From Legionella donaldsonii (GTDB lineage Bacteria; Pseudomonadota; Gammaproteobacteria; Legionellales; Legionellaceae), in NCBI RefSeq assembly GCF_900452385.1, contig NZ_UGOA01000001.1, positions 1,187,501-1,251,500 of the forward strand: a DNA stretch of 64,000 nt, read 5' to 3'. Each line of letters opens with the position of its first letter. Position 1 is the stretch's first letter. Below, in pieces: positions 37,635-46,868 of the stretch. Under the pieces are notes generated by a model. It saw only the letters and a program-made list of their open reading frames with translations. It had not been told where the DNA came from and did no database searches. The position numbers were made by a program, and so were the translations under genes.

Positions 37635-38470
37635 TGCAATACCTCCTTACTCTGGCGACGATAAATAATTAATAAAATCAGTAAAAGGACTGTTAATACC
37701 ACCGAGGTTGCTGAGCCCTGCGGCCAATTCTCTAACACCAGAAACTGATCTTGAATTAAATTACCTAATAAAATAGAGCGAGCCCCGCCCAGTACGTTAG
37801 GGATGTAAAACAAAGTCATTGCGGGTAATAACACCAATAAGCAGCCTGCAATAATACCGCTGGCGGTATTGGGTAAGAACACGCGAAAAAATATAGCCCA
37901 TTTATTGGCTCCTAAATCCTTCGCTGCTTCAATCAGTTTGAAATCAAAACGCTCCATGTTGGTAAAAATAGGCAAGACCATAAAAGGAAATAAGTTATAA
38001 ACCAGCCCGCTGATAACTGCAAAATTGGAGTATAGTAAAGCGAGTGGGGTATCGATCAAATGTAATTTCAACAGAATGGCATTGATAATTCCTTTGGATT
38101 TGAGTATGGCAATGAGTGAATAAGTACGTACAAGCGAGCTCGTCCAAAAGGGAATAATAATCAATAATAACAATAACGATTGATGTTTTGATTTAACCAG
38201 TAAATAGCTAAAAGGATAGGCAATTAGTAAGCAGCATCCCGTAGTAACGAAAGCAATTAATAGGGAACGAAAAAAAATCTTGGCAAAGACAGGTGTTAGT
38301 AGGGCGGTGTAATTGGTTAATGTAAAGGGTAAGCTCACCAGATGGCTGCTATCTCGCGATAAAAAACTGGCTATCAAGACCAAACCTAGGGGAATAAAAC
38401 TAAAAATGAATAGCCAGGTATAAGTCAAGTAAAGAGACGGTGATTTAACGTTCATCTTAATTCTCAGCAC
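37631..38470 (-). CDS. potB: Spermidine/putrescine ABC transporter permease PotB
   Basis: 279 residues with six membrane segments and the EAA loop EAAKDLGANKWAIFFRVFLP. The long periplasmic first loop (ASFLSRDSSHLVSLPFTLTN) is typical of PotB/PotH. It starts 5 bp after the potA stop and forms the channel together with PotC. Confidence 0.93.
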   Translation of the reverse strand: MLRIKMNVKSPSLYLTYTWLFIFSFIPLGLVLIASFLSRDSSHLVSLPFTLTNYTALLTPVFAKIFFRSLLIAFVTTGCCLLIAYPFSYLLVKSKHQSLLLLLIIIPFWTSSLVRTYSLIAILKSKGIINAILLKLHLIDTPLALLYSNFAVISGLVYNLFPFMVLPIFTNMERFDFKLIEAAKDLGANKWAIFFRVFLPNTASGIIAGCLLVLLPAMTLFYIPNVLGGARSILLGNLIQDQFLVLENWPQGSATSVVLTVLLLILLIIYRRQSKEVLH

Positions 38471-38475
38471 CAGGA

Positions 38476-39576
38476 TTATTGATGTTCATAAGGTAATAGG
38501 ACTTCCCAGCCGGGTAACCACTCTACCCAAACCGTTTCATTGGCCACATATTCCAGCTTATCATCGTCCTCATCAAAAAACTCCGATGCATTGATGATTT
38601 TTCCAGAGGGTAGTTCTACTTTGAGATCAACGGTAGACCCTTTATAGACAATATCGACTATCTTTCCCGGCAGCATTTCTTGCGTATCTTCTACTTCATT
38701 AAGACTCCACACCCGAATATCCTCAGGTCGAATGATTAGATGTGCTTTATCACCTGGCTTAAACCGAGCTGTGTTTTTACAGCGTAGTGTAACGGATTCA
38801 ATTTTGGTGAGTAAGTCTTGCTCATCCAGGGCATCCACAGAGATATCGAAAATATTGGCTTCGCCGATGAACATTGCCACATGAAGATTGCTTGGCGTTT
38901 CATACACTTCCCTTGGTGTACCGATTTGCTCAATATGACCGTGATTAAAGATAACAATTCTGTCCGACATAGACAGGGCTTCTTCCTGATCATGGGTGAC
39001 GAAAATAAAGGTCATCTTTAACGCTTTTTGCAATTGCTTAAGTTCATATTGCATGTCTTTGCGTAAGCGGTAATCCAGCGAGCTTAAGGGTTCATCAAGT
39101 AGTAAGACTTGTGGTCGATTGATTACTGCACGAGCAATTGCGACACGTTGTTGCTGGCCACCACTTAATTGTTTGATGTTACGTTCACCAAAGGCTTCTA
39201 ATTGCACCAGACGCAGGGTTTCTGTAACTCGCTGCGCAATTTCGCTTTCCTTAACACGTTTACAACGCAAGGCAAAGGCGACATTTTCATAAACGGATAA
39301 ATGGGGAAATAAGGCATAACTTTGAAAAACGGTATGAACATCACGTTTTTGTGGTGGCAATAAATTAACGCATTGGCCATTAATATAAATAGCGCCAGCT
39401 GTAGGCTGCTCAAAGCCTGAGATCAAACGCAGCAGGGTAGTTTTTCCACAGCCGGAGGGGCCAAGCAGAGTCAGGAATTCGCCGTTGTATACTGATAAAG
39501 AAATATTATTCAGTATCGTAGCACCACCATAGACTTTATCAATCTGCTTAATTTCTATAAGAGGGGTGTTGTTCAT
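38476..39576 (-). CDS. potA: Spermidine/putrescine ABC transporter ATPase
   Basis: About 366 residues from the ATG at 39576 (MNNTPLIEIKQIDKVYGG). The open frame upstream (to 39729) has no family homology that I can see and is likely untranslated. Walker A GPSGCGKTTLLRLISG, Q-loop QSYALFPHLSVYENVAF, signature LSGGQQQRVAIARA, Walker B VLLLDEPLSSLDYRLR and switch His THDQEEA are all intact. The C-terminal TOBE regulatory domain (AHLIIRPEDIRV, IVDIVYKGSTVDLKV) is present. First gene of potABCD; no strong Shine-Dalgarno site is seen. Confidence 0.93.
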   Translation of the reverse strand: MNNTPLIEIKQIDKVYGGATILNNISLSVYNGEFLTLLGPSGCGKTTLLRLISGFEQPTAGAIYINGQCVNLLPPQKRDVHTVFQSYALFPHLSVYENVAFALRCKRVKESEIAQRVTETLRLVQLEAFGERNIKQLSGGQQQRVAIARAVINRPQVLLLDEPLSSLDYRLRKDMQYELKQLQKALKMTFIFVTHDQEEALSMSDRIVIFNHGHIEQIGTPREVYETPSNLHVAMFIGEANIFDISVDALDEQDLLTKIESVTLRCKNTARFKPGDKAHLIIRPEDIRVWSLNEVEDTQEMLPGKIVDIVYKGSTVDLKVELPSGKIINASEFFDEDDDKLEYVANETVWVEWLPGWEVLLPYEHQ

Positions 39577-39649
39577 GCTTGCGCCGCACAAAATAGAAGA
39601 ATTATGCGGTTTGCAGGATGGCTTGTCCAGTGCATTGTATCTTTTGCAT

Positions 39650-39732
39650 GCAGATGGGAATCGGGTGATTCCCATCTGCGCTAGGAAGACAATGTCGTTT
39701 TGTAGATACGGATGCCGTGCATAAGGCACGGC
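39650..39732. repeat. Two adjacent palindromes upstream of potA
   Basis: A perfect 13-bp inverted repeat GCAGATGGGAATC / GATTCCCATCTGC (39650-39662, 39667-39679; 4-nt loop) is followed by an 8-bp one, TGCCGTGC / GCACGGCA (39713-39720, 39725-39732). No T-run follows on either strand, so a simple terminator is unlikely. They lie between the Cys-rich protein and potA, in the potA leader region, and resemble dispersed intergenic palindromes of Legionella genomes (recall, not checked). Confidence 0.6.
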
Positions 39733-39743
39733 AGGTTGACAGA

Positions 39744-40133
39744 TTATTGCCAGCTTGAAATAGGTTGATAGGGTGGTTCCCCACTACAAGTTTGGGATAT
39801 ACCACCGTTATTACAAATAACGAGTCCCGTTTCATCTGTGGAGAAAACCCCACCTTGCCATAAGCAGCAACCCTGCAATTTTTCTAAATCCATCACCGCA
39901 TGTCGAGTACAATAGCAGGATGAGAAATAGCCATTATTACACACGTAGCGACCTGCTGATGAATCGCAGTAATTAATACCACCCATATCACCACAGCATA
40001 CAGTTTTAGCACAGCTTGGTATGTAAGGTTGGTCGTATCTACATCGAGGGTCATTAGGCGAAATAATCTCGGCGTTTACAGAGAAAGCAAGAAAAAAAAA
40101 GGTGATGGCAAGCAGACAACACTTTAGGCGCAT
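39744..40133 (-). CDS. Small Cys-rich secreted protein
   Basis: 129 residues from the ATG at 40133; an in-frame ATG 15 bp earlier is possible. The signal peptide is MRLKCCLLAITFFFLAFSVNA. The mature part of ~108 residues has about a dozen Cys, including CCGDMGGINYCDSSAGRYVC and SSCYCTRH. This predicts several disulfides and a compact extracellular or periplasmic protein. The second half seems to echo the first (VCCGDMGGINYCDS versus GCCLWQGGVFS and a shared CNNG), suggesting an internal duplication. I do not recognise a family. It is upstream of potA on the same strand but separated by strong palindromes. Confidence 0.7.
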   Translation of the reverse strand: MRLKCCLLAITFFFLAFSVNAEIISPNDPRCRYDQPYIPSCAKTVCCGDMGGINYCDSSAGRYVCNNGYFSSCYCTRHAVMDLEKLQGCCLWQGGVFSTDETGLVICNNGGISQTCSGEPPYQPISSWQ

Positions 40134-40347
40134 GAGGGATCCCATCAATTAATATTTTTCTAGCATACCATAGGTACGGAATTAAAAAGAAGTTATCTTA
40201 TTGATCTAACAATGACATTATTTTTGAGGACTCCTTTTTCTTCATTCGTAAAAGATTGGTTTTAGCCTACAATGACGACTGTTAAAACCCTGGCTGCTTG
40301 CAACGGGGTTATTTGTTTTTCAATGTCTTGAGACAATCGATGAGAAG

Positions 40348-41607
40348 CTAGTCTTCAACTGCATCAAGTATCGGGATCGTTTTTTCTAATTCTTGCATGT
40401 CCAATTCCACCGATTCAATTTTTTGAAAACGTTGGGTAATTTTTTTAGCCGAAGTACTGACTTCACTGACATCCTGATGAGCAAGATCAATATGTTTGGA
40501 TAATTTGTCCATTCGTTTTTCAAAACGTTGGAAATCATCGGCCAAGGCATGCAAATGTTTCTGGATGATATGGATTTGCTTACGGGTGGCATCGTCTTTT
40601 AGAACAGCTCTTGCTGTCGTTAAGACAGCCATTAAAGTGTTGGGTGAAACAAGCCAGACTTTCAATCGTTGGGCGAGGGCAATCACTTCTGGGTAGTTGG
40701 CATGAATTTCGGCAAAAATGGCTTCGGCTGGAATAAACATGACTGCGCCATCGGTGGTTTCATTAGGGATAATGTATTTTTCAGCGATGTCTTTGATATG
40801 TTTTTGCAAATCTTGACGAAATTGTTGCTGTAATGATTTTCTCTCAACGGAGGTCGCATCTGTATTCATCAGCTTTTGGAAAGTTTCCAATGGAAATTTG
40901 GCATCAATGACGACATTGCCTGTCGGCTCAGGAAGGAACAAAATACAATCCGCTCTTTTTTGATTGCTCAGTGTGTATTGCATACGATAATGGGTGCTGG
41001 GAATCATATTAGCAATCAACGTTGATAATTGGACTTCACCAAAAGCACCGCGTGCCCGTTTGTCTACCAAGACATCTTGTAAACTGACCACATGGGAAGA
41101 CAACTCCGTAATTTTTTTCTGTGCTTCATCAATAATGGTCAAGCGCTTAACGACATCAGTGAACGTTGAGGATGTTTTCTCAAAGCCCTCAGTTAATTTA
41201 TGATTCACTTGCTGGGTGAGGCTATGAAGATGATTGCGTATTTCTTCTGTCAACGTTTGCAGATGAGAGGAGAGCGAACTGGCATGCTGTTTAAAGCTGT
41301 GGCTCATTTGTTCCCTGACATCGGTCATTTGTCGTTGTACAATGTCACTGATTAATTGCTGGCTCGTTAACTGACCCTGCATAATTTTTTCGCTAATACT
41401 ATGCTGACTCGCTTGGTAACCTTGCTGCAATTCAAGATGCAGCTGATGCAATTGGTTGGTGAACAATTGCTGTGTTTTATCGAGCTGGGCTTCAGTGTGT
41501 TGACGTTGTTGGTATTGACGGCGGATAAGCCACAATAAAAGACAGAATTGGAGGGCAATCGCTATGGCGATACCCTCAAGCAATGAAAAATCAGCAAAAT
41601 AAGCCAT
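40348..41607 (-). CDS. rmuC: RmuC family protein (DNA recombination limiting)
   Basis: 419 residues. One N-terminal membrane helix (GIAIAIALQFCLLLWLIRR), a long coiled coil rich in Gln/His (40-180), then the RmuC nuclease-fold domain: GAFGEVQLSTLIANMIP, ADCILFLPEPTGNVVIDAKFPLE, VMFIPAEAIFAEIH and VWLVSPNTLMAVLTTARAV. RmuC limits recombination between inverted repeats; its biochemical activity is unproven. Its start overlaps the preceding stop by 1 nt (TAATG), so it is the third gene of a coupled operon with the two secreted proteins upstream. That is an odd pairing. Confidence 0.9.
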   Translation of the reverse strand: MAYFADFSLLEGIAIAIALQFCLLLWLIRRQYQQRQHTEAQLDKTQQLFTNQLHQLHLELQQGYQASQHSISEKIMQGQLTSQQLISDIVQRQMTDVREQMSHSFKQHASSLSSHLQTLTEEIRNHLHSLTQQVNHKLTEGFEKTSSTFTDVVKRLTIIDEAQKKITELSSHVVSLQDVLVDKRARGAFGEVQLSTLIANMIPSTHYRMQYTLSNQKRADCILFLPEPTGNVVIDAKFPLETFQKLMNTDATSVERKSLQQQFRQDLQKHIKDIAEKYIIPNETTDGAVMFIPAEAIFAEIHANYPEVIALAQRLKVWLVSPNTLMAVLTTARAVLKDDATRKQIHIIQKHLHALADDFQRFEKRMDKLSKHIDLAHQDVSEVSTSAKKITQRFQKIESVELDMQELEKTIPILDAVED

Positions 41608-42788
41608 TATTCCCCTAGTTTGGTGAGTGCAATCGGCGTATCAAATTCAAAAACCTGTTTTAATTGACCCAAATCGGTTAAATGAATATAGCCAAGATAA
41701 TAAGGTGCTTTATAATTACTTTTTAGCTCGGAATCAAATGAAAAATCCAAATTATGGAGACCGGCAGTTAGCCATGCAGCAGTTTGCGCTGTTTGCATGG
41801 GGTGTATTTTTCCTGCTTTATCACTACCATAAAGAACGACTTGCAAGGCATAGCGGCTATCAGTAGCTGCTTCAACGCTCGCAGAAAAAGTTAGCGGGCC
41901 AGTTCCTGTTTTTTTGATTTCCCGAATCGCTGCGGAGGGAATAATATAAGAAAAAGCAGAATGCCCTTGTCGCTTAATGGTTTGCGCATTAAGTGTTGTA
42001 GTCGTTTTGACTTCCACATACCAATTCCCTCCCTGGCTATCTTTATCACATAGGAGGGTTGCATGCCCTTCGTAGTTTTCATCTTCTATTTTTTCCAGAT
42101 TTAAAGGAATGGTGTCCCCACTTGCATTGACTAAAGAAGCATCAATGGCATCAATGCGATAATGCTGTTCCTCATCTTGAAAAGAAATGGTTGCCACTAA
42201 TTCATCTCCGTATTGATAGTGAGCCTTATCCGTCTTGACGTGTAAATAGGTTTTTGCATCCTTATCAAAAACGTGGATAAGGTAATTTTCATCATCTTTT
42301 AGGCCAGGTGTAGAACTACTTAAGACAAATTCTCCGGCACCTAGTTCCGGTTTTAATTGTAAGAGAATTAGATCGCGACCATTAAAGAAAGTATTTTGTA
42401 GCGCTTCTTCTTTGGAAAATAAGGAAGAGGCTTCAAGGAGGGTCAAATCAAGACCCTTACTATTTTTAATGCGAAAGTCAGGTTTGGCAGGTAATTTTCG
42501 ATTTAAAGGTGTAATACGAATAATGGCTCCAGGTGCTTGTGTATTGATAACAAGCCCCTTTTTTAATTGTCCAAAGGTTGTTTTTATCTTGTATTTACGG
42601 CTTTTTTGTTGATGCTTTGTTTTATGCCCTAAAGGATTATTATTGGTTGGCCAACTTGTACTGAGAGTCTCTCGTGGGAGATTTTCACAACGCTTGCAAT
42701 CATAGGGTTTAAGTGCTTGCTGCGGGAAGGTCATTGCCTGCGCTTGTAGTGTCCCTAATAAGATTAAAACAAATAGCTGACCTCTCAT
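41607..42788 (-). CDS. Secreted DUF4785-like protein
   Basis: 393 residues from the ATG at 42788 (MRGQLFVLILLGTLQAQA signal peptide). The start overlaps the upstream hydrolase stop as ATGA. The mature protein has an N-terminal CKRC Cys pair, then a beta-rich chain that looks like two or three Ig-like domains (KTYLHVKTDKAHYQYGDELV, GTGPLTFSASVEAATDSRYA). It resembles the DUF4785 family, for which I recall a Legionella structure; this is from memory and unverified. Function unknown. Position between a secreted hydrolase and rmuC suggests shared expression with the hydrolase. Confidence 0.65.
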   Translation of the reverse strand: MRGQLFVLILLGTLQAQAMTFPQQALKPYDCKRCENLPRETLSTSWPTNNNPLGHKTKHQQKSRKYKIKTTFGQLKKGLVINTQAPGAIIRITPLNRKLPAKPDFRIKNSKGLDLTLLEASSLFSKEEALQNTFFNGRDLILLQLKPELGAGEFVLSSSTPGLKDDENYLIHVFDKDAKTYLHVKTDKAHYQYGDELVATISFQDEEQHYRIDAIDASLVNASGDTIPLNLEKIEDENYEGHATLLCDKDSQGGNWYVEVKTTTTLNAQTIKRQGHSAFSYIIPSAAIREIKKTGTGPLTFSASVEAATDSRYALQVVLYGSDKAGKIHPMQTAQTAAWLTAGLHNLDFSFDSELKSNYKAPYYLGYIHLTDLGQLKQVFEFDTPIALTKLGE

Positions 42789-43681
42789 TGAATTGCTCCT
42801 TGTGCAAATAGTGCTTTCCGTAGAATATCGTCCAAACCAAAGCATGAATGGCGGCTTTGATTATGGCTCAAAGGGGTTTGTTGTTTCGTTTTTTGCCAAT
42901 CATAAAACCAGAAAAGACCAGCGGTCATTTGTGAATCACAATCCAAAAAACCATCTGAGCAGTCATCCAGATAACGTTGGGTGATTTTTAATGCCGCATT
43001 CAATAGGTATTGATTGCAATAGCTTTCCTTGTCTAGCGGTGAGGCATTAACATCGGAGCCGACAATAACGTGAAAAGGAATTGGTAAAGAAGGTCGTCCT
43101 TTACTACCAAATAACATTTCATCATTAAAGAGCGCCATATCGCCAACGCGCTGTTGCTTTACCGAATCATTGCGATAACCGAGCAACCAGGCTACCTCAT
43201 CCTCAAACCCATTGCCATCAATTGCTTCGTCAGCTAAGGGTGTACCGCCACTGGACGGTGCAATAGCAATGACGTGATGGATTTTTTTAGACAAAAGCAT
43301 GAAACGCGGATCATAGGTGGGATTGGAAAGGATCCAACGCATGACATTTGCACCATTCGAATGCGTATAAACCGTCAAATGTTTAATTTGTTTTTCATGA
43401 ACAAATTCGAGTAATTGGCTAGCCAGGCATCCTGCGGCTTCTTCATGCCACATGTAATGGCTAAAATCGCAATGAACGATGTAGTGGTTTGCTGGATTGG
43501 GAAGCGCTGAAGCCAGTGAATTGATAAAACTCCTTTTCCAATAACCACCATCAGCATCTTCGCGATGGTCATTGGTGCCATGTACAAAAGCAATACCCAT
43601 ATTCTTATCTGGTGTTTCTGAGCATGCTCCAAAAGAAACCAGAAAAAGAAAAAAACAGACAAAAAAACGCGGGAAGTCCAT
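42785..43681 (-). CDS. Secreted alpha/beta-hydrolase-like protein
   Basis: 298 residues. The signal sequence MDFPRFFVCFFLFLVSFGAC ends in a Cys, which might be a lipobox of poor quality. The nucleophile elbow is probably VYTHSNGANVMRW (Ser in a T-H-S-N-G context rather than the usual GxSxG), preceded by the oxyanion region GIAFVHGTNDHRED. Candidate acid and His residues occur later (IVGSDVN, SHNQSRHSC). The fold resembles lipases and PGAP1-like esterases. Substrate unknown. First gene of an operon with the DUF4785-like gene and rmuC. Confidence 0.7.
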   Translation of the reverse strand: MDFPRFFVCFFLFLVSFGACSETPDKNMGIAFVHGTNDHREDADGGYWKRSFINSLASALPNPANHYIVHCDFSHYMWHEEAAGCLASQLLEFVHEKQIKHLTVYTHSNGANVMRWILSNPTYDPRFMLLSKKIHHVIAIAPSSGGTPLADEAIDGNGFEDEVAWLLGYRNDSVKQQRVGDMALFNDEMLFGSKGRPSLPIPFHVIVGSDVNASPLDKESYCNQYLLNAALKITQRYLDDCSDGFLDCDSQMTAGLFWFYDWQKTKQQTPLSHNQSRHSCFGLDDILRKALFAQGAIQ

Positions 43682-44069
43682 TTCATCATCCTTGTTTAAA
43701 AGTCAATCACACCCATCTATAACACACTCATCTGCCTGACAGCAAGATTAAAAAATAACAATAAAATTTAACACGTTAAATGTCGAATTATTGGCTTTTT
43801 AAGTCCTAATTGTCATTCCATTGGCAAGAAAAAAATTAGGATGTCTCTGAGGGATTGAGAGCGGGGCGTAATTAGGGTTATTTTCCTTAATTTAGTTCAG
43901 CAACCTCACATTGTGATTGGTATTATTACATCAAAGAGGGGGGGTACCCCATGCTGATGGAATAGCTATTGCAAAAGCAAAGTGCCTGCGATGCATAGAA
44001 CCAGGGTTAGAGATTGGTTGTATGCACATGAGGGTGGTATTTAATCTGGATTCACTGCAAAATAAATTT
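43682..44069. other. Intergenic stretch without recognised gene
   Basis: 388 bp between the hydrolase start and the end of the double-glycine peptide gene. The first half is AT-rich and should hold the hydrolase promoter. The second half (from about 43930) is GC-richer and open in several frames, but I found no ribosome site, and the overlapping ORFs on both strands look like chance. Confidence 0.4.
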
Positions 44070-44213
44070 CTATTCGGGTCGCCTGTAGGGTGGTTTCCTT
44101 TTAGGGAAAAGCGGGCGCTCTTTAACGCCTCCAGAAACATTTTCTAAATCACCGGGTTTAATTTTGCTAGCCTCTTTTGACTCTTTCATCTGTTTTTTGG
44201 TTATCTTGGGCAT
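44070..44213 (-). CDS. Small peptide with double-glycine leader and Pro/Arg/Lys-rich core (bacteriocin-like)
   Basis: A 47-codon gene with ATG at 44213 and TAG at 44070, preceded by AGGAGA 7 nt upstream, the best ribosome site in this gap. The product begins MPKITKKQMKESKEAS and continues with a leader end of class II bacteriocin type, GDLENVSGG (residues 21-29), where cleavage after GG by a C39-peptidase ABC exporter would be expected. The predicted released core is VKERPLFPKRKPPYRRPE (18 residues), strongly cationic and Pro-rich with no Cys. This recalls proline-rich antimicrobial peptides. No exporter, immunity or modification gene is within the window. Coding is supported only by the ribosome site and leader motif. 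It could alternatively be a secreted signalling peptide. Confidence 0.55.
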   Translation of the reverse strand: MPKITKKQMKESKEASKIKPGDLENVSGGVKERPLFPKRKPPYRRPE

Positions 44214-44402
44214 GAGAATCTCCTAAAAAATTAGGTATTTTGAGTATAGCAGTTGTAGGTTGAACTCCTTGCCTGCCCCCAGGTCGGGCCAGGGGGACCG
44301 ACTTACTTTTAAAAGAACACGAGCAAGGTGAGACTGTTCCTGTCCAGGCAGTGGATTATTGAAAACATTCATGGTCTTTAAGCGTTTTACTTGCGTAAAA
44401 AG

Positions 44403-44510
44403 CTAACAAACCTTCAAAGTCACGTCGAAAAAATGGGGGGTATGCCGTTTCTTGAGACAGAAACGTTGAAAAAAGAGGAGTAAATCGAATACCATGGCTT
44501 CAGCCATCAT
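44403..44510 (-). CDS. Short ORF with strong ribosome binding site, possibly a gene remnant
   Basis: Two consecutive ATG codons (44510 and 44507) lie just after AAGGAG (44514-44519). The frame encodes 35 residues (MMAEAMVFDLLLFFQRFCLK then KRHTPHFFDVTLKVC) and stops at TAG 44403. The same frame then stays open for almost 60 codons to about 44222, so a longer gene broken by a stop mutation is possible. I recognise neither part. The stretch around 44276-44305 holds GC-rich complementary tracts (CCCCC/GGGGG, GTCGG/CCGAC). Confidence 0.3.
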   Translation of the reverse strand: MMAEAMVFDLLLFFQRFCLKKRHTPHFFDVTLKVC

Positions 44511-44673
44511 TGTCTCCTTGGGAGCTAATTGTGGTTAGCTGGTAGTTGTTTATTAATTTAAAAACGCGCTTAAATCTTTTTTATTCCGCAGTGAGTCGCA
44601 ACAGAAAATTGCGTGTTTTCTTAGCACTCCCGGTGGAAACCGCCCTAGTTAATCTTAAAAGGATAGTTGATGA

Positions 44674-46692
<2,019 letters not shown>

Positions 46693-46705
46693 TAGAAAGA
46701 TCGCT

Positions 46706-46769
46706 CTCCCTCTCCCGCGAAAGAAACTGGATTAAGGTCGATAAATAAGGTTCTTCGCGGGAGAGGGAG
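46706..46769 (+). terminator. Long hairpin after ligA
   Basis: A perfect 16-bp inverted repeat CTCCCTCTCCCGCGAA / TTCGCGGGAGAGGGAG (46706-46721, 46754-46769) begins 14 bp after the ligA stop, with a 32-nt loop. It has no U-tract, so it may be a dispersed palindromic repeat that stabilises the ligA mRNA end rather than a classical terminator. Confidence 0.5.
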
Positions 46770-46868
46770 TGGCCAAGTCGATGTGAAAACGCTAGCTGCG
46801 TACTTGACTAAAGCCTTAGCGGCTCACATCATAAGACCTTTGAATTATCGTATATCAGGATTTGTACT

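Noticed and set aside
43917-44147. Overlapping ORFs on both strands around the end of the GG-peptide gene (76 and 69 codons)
   Set aside because: No ribosome sites, no recognisable features, and they conflict with the better supported GG-peptide frame.
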